Source of the DNA: Aureimonas altamirensis
GTDB taxonomy: Bacteria > Pseudomonadota > Alphaproteobacteria > Rhizobiales > Rhizobiaceae
Length of the DNA: 64,000 nt
Direction of reading: 5' to 3'
NCBI RefSeq assembly: GCF_001463885.1
Contig: NZ_BBWQ01000020.1
Coordinates: forward strand, 124,001 to 188,000
Shown here in pieces: positions 32,849 to 41,475 of this stretch. Each line of letters starts with the position of its first letter. Position 1 is the stretch's first letter. The notes beneath the pieces were generated by a model that ran no database searches, was not told the origin of the DNA, and was given only the letters and a program-made list of their open reading frames with translations. A program made the position numbers and the translations under genes.

Positions 32849-33694
32849 TCACGCCCCCATGAAGGCGCGGAAGCGGTCGGCCCAGTCCTTGTGCCAGCGC
32901 GACAGCGGCGGCCGGTTGCGGATCACGTCCTCCGCCGCCCACTGGATGCGCTTCTCGTCGATGTCGCGCGTGACTTCGTTGTCGGGGCACAGGATGTAGA
33001 AATCGCCGTCCGACAGACGCGCCATCATGAAATCCACCGTCTCTTCCGCCGTCCATGCGGCGTCGGGCTTGTCTGCCCGCCCACGTGCCGTCAGCCCGGT
33101 GAAGACGAAACCCGGAATCAGCAGTGCCGCCGTCACGGCGCTTCCCTCGCGCTCGCGCAGCTCATGCGCGAGCGCCTCGGTGAATGCCTTCACGCCGGCC
33201 TTCGACACATTGTAGGCCGGGTCGCCGGGGGGCGTGGTGATGCCCTGCTTGGACCCCGTATTGATGATCAGGCCGGGTTCGCCATGCTCCAGCATGGCGG
33301 GTCCGAATGCCCGCGTACCGTTGATGACCCCGCCCAGATTGACCGACAGGACGGCATCCCAGTTCCGTTCCTCGCCGAAGATCGACGAGCCCGGCTGGAT
33401 GCCGGCATTGTTCATCAAGACGTGGATCGGCCCCAGCGTCCGCTCCAGATGCGCGGCCGTCTTCGCCAGCCCGGCCCTGTCCGTCACGTCGCAGGCGGCT
33501 GCCGCCACGTTGAGATCGCTGCCGGCCTCCTTTTCCAGAAGGTCCAGCGCCTCGGCCAGCGGCTCCATGTCCCGGTCCACGATGGCCACGTTCATGCCTT
33601 CGGCCAGAAACCGGCGGGCGGCGGCAAGGCCGATGCCGGCGGCCCCGCCCATCACGACCGCGTTGTGGTTGGGGGCGATTGCGGGGTGCGGCAT
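32849..33694 (-). CDS. Short-chain dehydrogenase/reductase
   Basis: A 281-residue classical SDR. The Rossmann motif VVMGGAAGIGLAAARR, the NNAG motif (MNNAGIQPG) and the catalytic AYNVSKAG (Tyr-x-x-x-Lys) with a preceding Ser in INTGSKQG are all present. Substrate is unknown. The ATG at 33694 has GGAG eight bases upstream. It points away from the riboswitch-controlled cbtB, so it is separated in control from the cobalt operon. Its C-terminus faces the b561 gene. There is no sign it belongs to cobalamin synthesis. Confidence 0.85.
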   Translation of the reverse strand: MPHPAIAPNHNAVVMGGAAGIGLAAARRFLAEGMNVAIVDRDMEPLAEALDLLEKEAGSDLNVAAAACDVTDRAGLAKTAAHLERTLGPIHVLMNNAGIQPGSSIFGEERNWDAVLSVNLGGVINGTRAFGPAMLEHGEPGLIINTGSKQGITTPPGDPAYNVSKAGVKAFTEALAHELREREGSAVTAALLIPGFVFTGLTARGRADKPDAAWTAEETVDFMMARLSDGDFYILCPDNEVTRDIDEKRIQWAAEDVIRNRPPLSRWHKDWADRFRAFMGA

Positions 33695-33795
33695 GAACAA
33701 CTCCGGTGGATCATTCGTTTCGGTCCCGCTTATTTCGGTCAGGTGGCCCGCATTGGCAAGTTGCGGCAGACGAGTGGACTGATTATCGTGACGGC
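33695..33795. other. Intergenic sequence between the SDR gene and the riboswitch
   Basis: This short stretch must contain the promoter of the cbt-cob operon (rightwards) and that of the SDR gene (leftwards). It includes an AT-rich patch near 33711-33735 (ATTCGTTT, TTATTTCGG) but no confident -35/-10 pair. No coding sequence is seen. Confidence 0.4.
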
Positions 33796-34020
33796 CGATG
33801 GTCCCGTGCCGCACCCTGCGGCTTCGGGCTAAGAGGGAATGCGAAGGGCCGACCCAATCCGGGGGCCCGTATCGTAGCCGACCCCGCGACTGTAGAGCGG
33901 AGAGGTTGTTCCACCGGCATGCCGGAAACGCCACTGGGAAAACCCCGGGAAGGCAGGAAACAACCGCTGACCCGCGAGCCAGGAGACCTGCCATCGCTGA
34001 AGGGCGGCAATCCTGCCGCC
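33796..34020 (+). ncRNA. Cobalamin (B12) riboswitch upstream of cbtB
   Basis: The RNA shows the family landmarks in order: AAGAGGGAATGC near 33830-33842, CCCCGCGACTGTAGAGCGG at 33882-33900, GCCACTGGGAA at 33930-33940, CCCCGGGAAGGC at 33943-33954, TGACCCGCGAGCC and the B12 box GCCAGGAGACCTGCC at 33978-33992. A 7-bp stem GGCGGCA/TGCCGCC (34003-34020) then sits just before the cbtB Shine-Dalgarno GGAGG (34026-34030), a likely expression platform that hides it when cobalamin is bound. It should repress cobalt uptake and the cobU-cobW-cobN-cobO genes when B12 is plentiful. Confidence 0.93.
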
Positions 34021-34039
34021 GTCACGGAGGTTGAACCTT

Positions 34040-34216
34040 ATGACCGCGCATTCCGCGTCGCAGACGCATGCTTCTTCGTCAGGGCGCATCGCAACCGCGC
34101 TCTTTGCCCTCGTTCTCGGTGCCTTCTTCGTCTACGGCGCGGGCTTTGCCGCCGCCGACGCGCTGCACGACACCGCGCACGACGCGCGCCACGCCATGGG
34201 CCTTCCCTGCCACTGA
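34040..34216 (+). CDS. cbtB: Cobalt transporter subunit CbtB
   Basis: A 58-residue membrane protein with one helix (about 17-38) and a His-containing C-terminus LHDTAHDARHAMGLPCH, the CbtB pattern that likely binds cobalt. CbtAB is the predicted B12-regulated cobalt uptake system of bacteria lacking CbiMNQO. ATG 34040 is chosen because GGAGG ends nine bases before it; an in-frame TTG at 34031 would abut that site. It is first in the riboswitch-led operon and precedes cbtA by 21 bp. Confidence 0.9.
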   Translation: MTAHSASQTHASSSGRIATALFALVLGAFFVYGAGFAAADALHDTAHDARHAMGLPCH

Positions 34217-34237
34217 GCCGGGACAGAGGAGCGCATC

Positions 34238-34957
34238 ATGCTGGCAAGAACCCTTATCGCGGCCCTCCTGGCCGGAATGCTGGCTGGCCTGGCGATCACG
34301 CCCGTCCAGTCGCTGAAGACAACCCCGCTCATCCTTGCCGCCGAAGTCTTCGAGGACGGCGGCGCACCTGCCCATGACCATGCTGCCGGCCTTTCCTTCG
34401 TCACGCCTGCCATGGCCCATGGCGGCGAGGATGAGGAAAGTGCAACGCTGGTGGCCAGCCGCCTCGGCGGAACGGCGATGGCCAACATGGTGCTGGGCGC
34501 CGGCTTCGCGCTGCTGCTGGCAGCAGCCAGCCTGGCGTTCGACAGGCCGCTCACGGCGCGCAACGGCGCGGTCTGGGGCCTTGCCGGCTTTGCCGTGCTG
34601 ACGCTCGCCCCCGCCATGGGCCTGCCGCCGGAGCTGCCGGCAATGCCCGCCGCCGACCTCGGGGCGCGGCAGGCCTGGTGGCTGATGGCCGTGCTGTGCA
34701 CCGGCGGCGGCCTGGCCGGCCTCGTCCTGTCGCGGCGGACATGGCAGCGCCTGTTCGGCCTGGTGCTGATCGCAGCGCCCCTGTTTATCCCGGCGCCGCA
34801 CCCGGCAGAGCTGGCAAGCCCCATTCCACCCAGCCTGGCGGCGGAGTTCGCCGTGGCATCGCTTGCAACGTCCGCGCTCTTCTGGGTGCTGATCGGCCTG
34901 TTTTCCGGATTGGTGCTCGACGCCATCCGGCGCACCGCCAGTCCGCGGCCGGCGTGA
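34238..34957 (+). CDS. cbtA: Cobalt transporter subunit CbtA
   Basis: A 239-residue protein with about five to six hydrophobic helices and a metal-ligand-rich first loop (APAHDHAAG, PAMAHGGEDEE, about residues 43-70). Together with CbtB it forms the predicted cobalt importer found under B12 riboswitches. No ATPase is present; energy coupling is unknown. The stop TGA overlaps the GTG start of cobU, and an aggag site lies a few bases before its own ATG. Function is inferred from the family and riboswitch context. Confidence 0.88.
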   Translation: MLARTLIAALLAGMLAGLAITPVQSLKTTPLILAAEVFEDGGAPAHDHAAGLSFVTPAMAHGGEDEESATLVASRLGGTAMANMVLGAGFALLLAAASLAFDRPLTARNGAVWGLAGFAVLTLAPAMGLPPELPAMPAADLGARQAWWLMAVLCTGGGLAGLVLSRRTWQRLFGLVLIAAPLFIPAPHPAELASPIPPSLAAEFAVASLATSALFWVLIGLFSGLVLDAIRRTASPRPA

Positions 34958-35466
34958 GGCGATCCGTCTTCGTGCTCGGCGGAGCGCGCTCCGGCAAGAG
35001 CGCCTTCGCCGAGCGGCTTGCCACCGCCACCGGGCTCGAGCGGGTCTACATCGCCACGGGGCAGGCATTCGACGCCGAGATGGCGGCGCGCATCGATGCG
35101 CATCGGCGCTCTCGCGGCGACGGATGGCGCACTGTGGAAGCACCGTACGATCTGGCACAGGCTATCTGCGCCGAGGCGCGAAGCGACCGCGTGCTGCTGG
35201 TGGACTGCCTGACGCTGTGGCTCAGCAACGTCCTTCTGGCGGACGGCGACATCGCCGCCGCCATCGACAACCTTTGCTCCATGCTGGCACGGGCAGACGG
35301 GACGGTCATTCTCGTTTCCAACGAGGTCGGCCTTTCGATCGTGCCGGAAAACGCGCTGGCCCGCGCCTTCCGCGACCATTCCGGCCGCATGAACCAGAGC
35401 ATCGCAGCCCTTGCCGACGAAGCCTGGTTCGTTGCTGCGGGGCTGCCGCTGAAACTGAAAGGATAG
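34954..35466 (+). CDS. cobU: Adenosylcobinamide kinase/guanylyltransferase
   Basis: A 170-residue bifunctional enzyme (cobP in the Pseudomonas naming) that phosphorylates adenosylcobinamide and transfers GMP to it. The P-loop VLGGARSGKSAFAE is at the N-terminus, followed by YIATGQAFDAEMAARIDAHR (guanylylation His region) and LLVDCLTLWLSNVL, then SNEVGLSIVPEN. The start is the GTG at 34954, which overlaps the cbtA stop by 3 bp; upstream in-frame sequence belongs to cbtA in another frame. Five bases separate it from cobW. Confidence 0.92.
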   Translation: MRRSVFVLGGARSGKSAFAERLATATGLERVYIATGQAFDAEMAARIDAHRRSRGDGWRTVEAPYDLAQAICAEARSDRVLLVDCLTLWLSNVLLADGDIAAAIDNLCSMLARADGTVILVSNEVGLSIVPENALARAFRDHSGRMNQSIAALADEAWFVAAGLPLKLKG

Positions 35467-35471
35467 AATTC

Positions 35472-36539
35472 ATGACCCACAAGATTCCCGCCACCGTCAT
35501 TACCGGCTTTCTCGGCGCCGGAAAGACGACGCTGATCCGCAACCTTCTGGCCGATGCCGGCGGAAGGCGCATTGCCCTCATCATCAACGAGTTCGGCGAT
35601 CTGGGCGTCGATGGCGACGTGCTCCGGGCCTGCGCCGGCACGGCCTGCCGGGAAGAGGATATCGTAGAGCTGACGAATGGCTGCATCTGCTGCACCGTCG
35701 CCGACGATTTCATCCCCACCATGACGAAGCTTCTGGAGCGTGACGAGAAGCCGGATCATATCGTCATCGAGACATCGGGGCTGGCGCTGCCGCAGCCGCT
35801 GGTGGCCGCCTTCAACTGGCCCGGCATCCGCGAACGGGTGACCGTCGATGGCGTCGTCACCGTTATCGACACGGCGGCCGTCGCCGCCGGCCGCTTCGCC
35901 GACGACGAGGCCCGTGTGGCGGCGCAGCGCGCGGCGGACGACAGCCTCGATCACGACAACCCGCTGGAAGAGCTGTTCGAGGACCAGATCCGGGCCGCCG
36001 ACCTGGTCATTCTCAACAAGGCCGATCTGGTGGATGAAGCGGCGTTGGATGGGGTGCGCACGCAGGTCGAGCGGGAGGCCGGCCGCAAGCTGCCCATCCT
36101 GACGGCGGAAGGCGGCAAGCTGCCCGCCGATGTGCTGATCGGCCTTCAGGCCGGCACCGAACAGCTCATCGCCGGGCGCCGGTCCCATCACGAGATCCAC
36201 CATGCCGACGGGCACGAGCACGACCACGAGGATTTCGACAGTTTCCTGGTCGAGCTGGGGTCGGTTGCCTCGCGCGAGGCGTTGGAAGACGCTCTCAGGA
36301 CGGTCATCGCACAATACGACATCCTTCGTCTGAAGGGGTTCGCCAGTATCAAGGGCAAGCCCATGCGCCTGCAGGTGCAGGCGGTGGGCAACCGTATCGA
36401 CAGCTATTTCGACCGCCCCGCCGCACAAGGCGAGGGAACGCGCCTTGTCGTCATCGGCCTGCATGACAGGCTGGACGATGCCGCACGCAAGGCCATCACC
36501 GCGCATCTGGAAACCTTGACGATATGCGCGGCGGCCTGA
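35472..36539 (+). CDS. cobW: CobW GTPase, cobalt metallochaperone
   Basis: A 355-residue COG0523 GTPase. It has the P-loop GFLGAGKTT (12-20), the metal-binding GCICC motif (C71, C73, C74), the NKAD G4 motif (182-185), a His-rich stretch (239-252, SHHEIHHADGHEHDH) and the CobW C-terminal domain (about 255-345). CobW is believed to deliver cobalt to CobN. It lies directly between cobU and cobN (4 bp gap) in the riboswitch-led operon, the classic aerobic-pathway arrangement. Confidence 0.93.
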   Translation: MTHKIPATVITGFLGAGKTTLIRNLLADAGGRRIALIINEFGDLGVDGDVLRACAGTACREEDIVELTNGCICCTVADDFIPTMTKLLERDEKPDHIVIETSGLALPQPLVAAFNWPGIRERVTVDGVVTVIDTAAVAAGRFADDEARVAAQRAADDSLDHDNPLEELFEDQIRAADLVILNKADLVDEAALDGVRTQVEREAGRKLPILTAEGGKLPADVLIGLQAGTEQLIAGRRSHHEIHHADGHEHDHEDFDSFLVELGSVASREALEDALRTVIAQYDILRLKGFASIKGKPMRLQVQAVGNRIDSYFDRPAAQGEGTRLVVIGLHDRLDDAARKAITAHLETLTICAAA

Positions 36540-36543
36540 CCCG

Positions 36544-39500
36544 ATGCACCTGCTGCTGGCGGAAAAGGGCTCTCTGGCGCAGACGGCCGAGGCTGTCGAT
36601 CTCGGCCAGTCTGCGGGCGAGATCGTCGTTCTGTCTGCCGCCGATACGGAGCTGGCTGCCCTGTCTTCGGCAGCACGCCGCCTGCAGCTTGCGCCGGGCC
36701 GCCTGCGGCTGGCCAATCTGATGCGGCTGACGCATCCCATGTCGGTCGATACCTATGTGGAGCGGACCCTGTCGCATGCCCGCCTCGTCGTCGTGCGGCT
36801 TCTGGGTGGCATCGGCTACTGGCCCTACGGCGTCGACGCCCTGCGCGCCGCCGCGCAGCGCAACGGCTTTGCCCTGGCCTTCCTGCCGGGCGACGACCGC
36901 CCGGACCCGGCGCTGGACGCTGCCGGCACCGTTGCGCCATCGGTGTGCAAAAGGCTGGCGGCGTATCTGCGGGAGGGTGGCCCCGACAACGCGATGCACT
37001 TCGTCAACGCCTGCGGAGCGGTGATCGACCAACAGGAATGGCCACCGGATGCCCGCCCCCTGCTGCGCGCCGGCGTCATGGACCGCGTATCGCGCGCCGC
37101 GCCCAATGCCCCGGTGGCATCCGTCGTCTTCTACCGCGCGCTGATGCAGAGCGGCCAGACGGAGGCGATCGAGGCGCTGTGCGAAGGCCTGGAGCGCCGT
37201 GGGCTGCTCGCCCTGCCCGTCTTCGTGTCCAGCCTCAAGGATGCCGTCACGCAGGCGACGGTGCGCCATCTCTTTGCGGCATCCCCGCCCGATGTGGTGT
37301 TGAACTGCACGGGCTTTGCCGTGTCGCCGGCGGGCCAGGCACACAGCCCGACGGTTCTCGACGAGCAGGGCGCCCCGGTGATCCAGTGCGTGCTGGCCGG
37401 CACCAGCGAAGAGACATGGGCGGACTCCGACAGGGGCCTTGGCGCGCGCGACCTTGCCATGAACATCGCCCTTCCGGAGGTCGACGGGCGCGTTCTGGCC
37501 GGGGCCGTGGCCTTCAAGAGCGCGGCGACGTGGGACGCAACTTGCGAAGTGGATGTCGTCACGCATCGCCCGCTGCAGGCCAATGTCGACTTTGCCTGTG
37601 CCCTCGCCATGCGATGGTCCCGCCTGAGGCGAACGCCGGCGGCCGAGCGCCGCATTGCGATGCTTCTGGCCAATTACCCCAATCGCGATGGCCGCATCGC
37701 CAACGGGGTCGGGCTGGACACGCCCGCCGGCGCCATTGCCGCGCTGACGGCCATGCGGCAGGCCGGATATCGCGTGGACGACCTTCCGGCCGCTGGCAAC
37801 GCCCTGGTAGAGCATCTTCTTGCCGGCCCCACCAATGCCGGGATCGCCGGCCGGGAAATCCGCGAAAGCCTGTCGCTGGAAGATTATCGCGCCTTCTTCG
37901 ATACGCTGCCGCAGGCCCTGCGGCAGGCGGTGACGGAGCGCTGGGGCCCGCCCGAGGACGACCCTTTCCACGTCGCCGGCACGGGCTTCGCCCTGCCCTT
38001 CGCGCGGTTCGGCAACATCGCGGTCGGCATCCAGCCTGCCCGTGGCTACAATATCGACCCGAAGGAAAGCTACCACGCGCCAGACCTTCCGCCGCCGCAC
38101 AACTACGTCGCCGCCTATGCCTGGTTGCGAACGGTCTTTTCGGTGGACGCGGTGATCCACATGGGCAAGCACGGCAATCTGGAATGGCTGCCGGGCAAGG
38201 CGCTGGCCCTCTCGCAGGCCTGTGCGCCACGCGCCATCCTGGGGCCGCTGCCGCATCTCTACCCGTTCATCGTCAACGACCCGGGCGAAGGCACGCAGGC
38301 CAAGCGGCGCAACGCCGCCGTGATCGTCGATCACCTGACGCCGCCCCTGGCGCGCGCCGAAAGCTACGGAATGCTGCGCGATCTGGAAGGGCTGGTCGAC
38401 GAGTATTACGAGGCCGAGCAGGGCGACAGGCGGCGGGCGGATGCGCTTCGTCCGAAGATCCTGCAACTTGCCGCCGACAGCGGCCTTGCCGAGGATGCCG
38501 GCATCGCAGGCGAAGCCGCGCCCGATGCGGCGCTTGTGAAGCTCGACGCCTATCTGTGCGACCTGAAGGAAATGCAGATACGGGATGGGCTCCATGTCTT
38601 CGGTCGCTCGCCGGAGGGCAGCCTGCGCGACGAACTCGTCGTCGCCATGCTGCGGCTGCCGAGGGGTACGGGGCCGCAGGACGCCTCGCTGATACGCGCG
38701 CTTGCACAGGATATGCACCTTGGGGATTTCGACCCCCTGGCCTGTGAATTGTCGGCGCCCTGGACCGGGCATCGGCCACAGCTTCTCAACAGCCTGTCCA
38801 CAGACCCGTGGCGTAGCTGCGGCGACACCGTCGAACGGCTGGAACTCCTGTCCAGCCGGCTCGTGGCCGGCACGCTGGATATGGATATCCCCATGCCGGC
38901 CACAGCGCCGGTTTTGGCATTCATGCGCGATACGCTGGCACCCGCTGTGGACGGATGTGGACAGGCGGAACTGGCCGGCATTCTGACCGGCCTTGACGGC
39001 CGGTTTCTTGCGCCCGGCCCATCCGGCGCGCCGACGCGCGGGCGGCCGGACGTATTGCCGACCGGGCGCAACTTCTATTCCGTCGACACCCGCGCCGTTC
39101 CCACGGAAACGGCTTTTGCACTGGGGCGGAAATCCGCCGAGGCGCTGGTAACGCGCCATTTGCAGGATCACGGCGAATGGCTTCGGGCCATCGGGCTGAC
39201 GGTGTGGGGCACGGCCAATATGCGCACGGGTGGTGACGATATCGCCCAGGCCCTGGCGCTTATCGGTGCCCGGCCCGTCTGGGATGGCGGGTCGCGGCGG
39301 GTCACCGGCTTCGAGATCGTGCCGCTTGCGGCCCTTGGCCGGCCACGCGTCGATGTCACCTTGCGCATCTCCGGCTTCTTCCGCGACGCATTCCCCGACC
39401 AGATCGCCCTGTTCGATGCGGCGGTGCGGGCCGTCGGCGCACTCGACGAGCCGGACGCGGAAAACCCGCTTGCCGCCCGCATGCGCGATGACGCAGCCGC

Positions 39501-40248
39501 ATTGATGGACAGCGGCTCGACAGCGGAAGAGGCACGGCGGCGGGCGGGCTTCCGCGTCTTCGGTTCACGCCCCGGCGCTTATGGCGCGGGCCTGCAGGCG
39601 CTGATCGACGAAGGCGGCTGGGCGGACAAAAACGACTTCGCCGAAGCCTTTCTGGTCTGGGGCGGCTATGCCTATGGCGCGGACAGCGAAGGCGAGGCCG
39701 ACAGGCAGGCACTGGAAACCCGTCTGTCGCAGGTCGACGCGGTGGTGCAGAACCAGGACAACCGCGAACACGACCTTCTGGATTCCGACGATTACTATCA
39801 GTTCGAAGGCGGCATGAGCGCGGCGGTCGAGACCCTGACCGGCAAGCGGCCGCATGCCTATCACAACGACCATTCGCGGCCCGAGCACCCGATTGTCCGC
39901 ACCTTGGACGAAGAGATCGGGCGTGTGCTGCGCGCCCGCGTCGTCAACCCGAAATGGATATCGGGCGTGATGCGCCACGGCTACAAGGGCGCCTTCGAGA
40001 TCGCCGCTACGGTGGACTATCTCTTCGCCTTCGCCGCCACGACGGGCGCCGTCCGCGACCATCACTTCGACCTGGTACATGCGGCCTTCGTAGCCGACGA
40101 GACCGTCAGCGCCTTCATGCGCGCCAACAACCCGGACGCCTACCGCGAGATGGTGGACAGGCTGGCCGAGGCGGTACAGCGAGGCCTCTGGCGCCCGCGC
40201 TCCAATGCCGCCCGCTTCGAACTCGACCGCAAGGAAACATCGCAATGA
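36544..40248 (+). CDS. cobN: Cobaltochelatase large subunit CobN
   Basis: A 1234-residue protein, the normal size for the aerobic pathway's large chelatase subunit, which inserts cobalt into hydrogenobyrinic acid a,c-diamide with the AAA subunits CobS and CobT. Motifs include YVERTLSHARLVVVRLLGG near the N-terminus, HMGKHGNLEWLPGKALALS (about 540-558), PFIVNDPGEGTQAKRRNAAV (about 575-594), and GGMSAAVETLTG and GYKGAFEI late. The CobS/CobT partner subunits are not in this window. ATGA overlap joins it to cobO. The magnesium homologue is BchH/ChlH, but length and context fit CobN. Confidence 0.95.
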   Translation: MHLLLAEKGSLAQTAEAVDLGQSAGEIVVLSAADTELAALSSAARRLQLAPGRLRLANLMRLTHPMSVDTYVERTLSHARLVVVRLLGGIGYWPYGVDALRAAAQRNGFALAFLPGDDRPDPALDAAGTVAPSVCKRLAAYLREGGPDNAMHFVNACGAVIDQQEWPPDARPLLRAGVMDRVSRAAPNAPVASVVFYRALMQSGQTEAIEALCEGLERRGLLALPVFVSSLKDAVTQATVRHLFAASPPDVVLNCTGFAVSPAGQAHSPTVLDEQGAPVIQCVLAGTSEETWADSDRGLGARDLAMNIALPEVDGRVLAGAVAFKSAATWDATCEVDVVTHRPLQANVDFACALAMRWSRLRRTPAAERRIAMLLANYPNRDGRIANGVGLDTPAGAIAALTAMRQAGYRVDDLPAAGNALVEHLLAGPTNAGIAGREIRESLSLEDYRAFFDTLPQALRQAVTERWGPPEDDPFHVAGTGFALPFARFGNIAVGIQPARGYNIDPKESYHAPDLPPPHNYVAAYAWLRTVFSVDAVIHMGKHGNLEWLPGKALALSQACAPRAILGPLPHLYPFIVNDPGEGTQAKRRNAAVIVDHLTPPLARAESYGMLRDLEGLVDEYYEAEQGDRRRADALRPKILQLAADSGLAEDAGIAGEAAPDAALVKLDAYLCDLKEMQIRDGLHVFGRSPEGSLRDELVVAMLRLPRGTGPQDASLIRALAQDMHLGDFDPLACELSAPWTGHRPQLLNSLSTDPWRSCGDTVERLELLSSRLVAGTLDMDIPMPATAPVLAFMRDTLAPAVDGCGQAELAGILTGLDGRFLAPGPSGAPTRGRPDVLPTGRNFYSVDTRAVPTETAFALGRKSAEALVTRHLQDHGEWLRAIGLTVWGTANMRTGGDDIAQALALIGARPVWDGGSRRVTGFEIVPLAALGRPRVDVTLRISGFFRDAFPDQIALFDAAVRAVGALDEPDAENPLAARMRDDAAALMDSGSTAEEARRRAGFRVFGSRPGAYGAGLQALIDEGGWADKNDFAEAFLVWGGYAYGADSEGEADRQALETRLSQVDAVVQNQDNREHDLLDSDDYYQFEGGMSAAVETLTGKRPHAYHNDHSRPEHPIVRTLDEEIGRVLRARVVNPKWISGVMRHGYKGAFEIAATVDYLFAFAATTGAVRDHHFDLVHAAFVADETVSAFMRANNPDAYREMVDRLAEAVQRGLWRPRSNAARFELDRKETSQ

Positions 40249-40886
40249 CCGTAAAGAACGAAAAGATCGCCGCTTTAAGCGATGCCGAACTGGATGCGCG
40301 TCACGCCGAGAAGATGCGCAAGAAGAAGGCCGCGCGCGACAAGATCATTGCCACCAAGACGCAGGAAAAGGGCCTCGTCATCGTCCATACCGGCAAGGGC
40401 AAGGGCAAGTCCACGGCGGCGTTCGGCCTCGTCTTCCGGGCGCTCGGCAATGGCATGAAGGTTGCCATCGTGCAGTTCGTGAAGGGCAAGTGGGAGACGG
40501 GCGAGCGTCAGGCGCTGAAGCGCTTTGCCGACGACGTCACCATCACCGCCATGGGAGATGGCTTCACCTGGGAAACGCAGGACCGGCAGCGCGATATCGC
40601 CGCCGCGCGCGCGGCCTGGGAGCGCGCCAAGGCGCTGATCGCCGATGATGAGCACCAGATGGTGGTTCTGGACGAGTTGAACATCGTGCTGCGCTACGAC
40701 TACCTGCCCGTCGATGAGGTCGTCGAGTTTCTAAAAACCTCCAAGCCCGAAATGAAGCATGTCGTGATTACGGGCCGCAACGCCCGGGACGAGCTGATCG
40801 ACTTCGCCGACCTTGTCACCGAGATGGAGCAGGTCAAGCACCCGTTCCGCGCCGGCATCAAGGCGCAGAAGGGTATCGAATTCTAA
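40245..40886 (+). CDS. cobO: Cob(I)yrinic acid a,c-diamide adenosyltransferase, CobO/BtuR type
   Basis: A 213-residue ATP-dependent corrinoid adenosyltransferase. A Lys-rich N-terminus is followed by the atypical P-loop VHTGKGKGKSTAAFGLVFRA (about 46-65), the FVKGKWETGER segment, MVVLDELN (Walker B-like) and VITGRNARDELIDFADLVTEM. It adds the 5-deoxyadenosyl group to reduced cobalt after CobN. ATG 40245 overlaps the cobN stop (ATGA). It is the last gene of the riboswitch-led operon; 23 bp separate it from the convergent RDD gene and no clear terminator is visible there. Confidence 0.95.
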   Translation: MTVKNEKIAALSDAELDARHAEKMRKKKAARDKIIATKTQEKGLVIVHTGKGKGKSTAAFGLVFRALGNGMKVAIVQFVKGKWETGERQALKRFADDVTITAMGDGFTWETQDRQRDIAAARAAWERAKALIADDEHQMVVLDELNIVLRYDYLPVDEVVEFLKTSKPEMKHVVITGRNARDELIDFADLVTEMEQVKHPFRAGIKAQKGIEF

Positions 40887-40909
40887 GCCCACCGGTGGCG
40901 TGGCGCCTT

Positions 40910-41392
40910 CTACCGGTAGACGACCCTTGTGCCGCACATCATGTCGTGGAGCCCTCTTTTTTCCCGGGTCGCGCCGACCATCAGGACGCCGATGCAAAGG
41001 CACAGGAACGATACCATGCGGGCAACATAGCGGCCGAGGGCCAATCCGGGGCCGATCGGTTTGCCGTCGGCCCGGACGATGCGAAGTCCGAGCACCTGCT
41101 TGCCCCATGTCGCCTGCGCCGGCCGCGCCACCAGAAGGACGTTATAGGCGACGGTAATCGCGAGCGAGACGATGAAGGCTGCGAACTGCCCGATAGAGGA
41201 TGGGGCGATCTGTTCCAGGAAGGATACCACGAAGGTGACGGGCAGCAGAATGATGACGTCGATCAAGCAAGCGGCCACCCTGATCCAGAAGCCGCCATAT
41301 CGCACGGTCTCCGAGGAAGTTGGGGCCGAAATGCCTTCGCCCGGCACGCCCGCTGCATTCGGGTCCAGAGGAACAGTCGAAACGTCGGACAT
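40910..41392 (-). CDS. RDD family membrane protein
   Basis: A 160-residue protein with four hydrophobic segments and the family's Arg-Asp-Asp type pattern: GFWIRVAACLIDVIILL at the first helix, GKQVLGLRIVRADG after the second, GRYVARMVSF and a closing HDMMCGTRVVYR. RDD proteins are thought to be small inner-membrane transporters or assembly factors, with no fixed substrate. The ATG at 41392 follows a GGGGAAAA stretch; an upstream ATG at 41410 is possible. It stands alone, convergent with cobO. Confidence 0.85.
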   Translation of the reverse strand: MSDVSTVPLDPNAAGVPGEGISAPTSSETVRYGGFWIRVAACLIDVIILLPVTFVVSFLEQIAPSSIGQFAAFIVSLAITVAYNVLLVARPAQATWGKQVLGLRIVRADGKPIGPGLALGRYVARMVSFLCLCIGVLMVGATREKRGLHDMMCGTRVVYR

Positions 41393-41475
41393 GATTGGTT
41401 TTCCCCGCAACTAGACACTGCAGGGCTTTGACCATCCAACAATCAGACTGTCAATATCGTATATCTGTTATATCT

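Noticed and set aside
40887-40909. CCACCGGTGG self-complementary run between cobO and the RDD gene as a terminator
   Set aside because: The palindrome has no loop and no T-run follows, so a factor-independent terminator is not supported.
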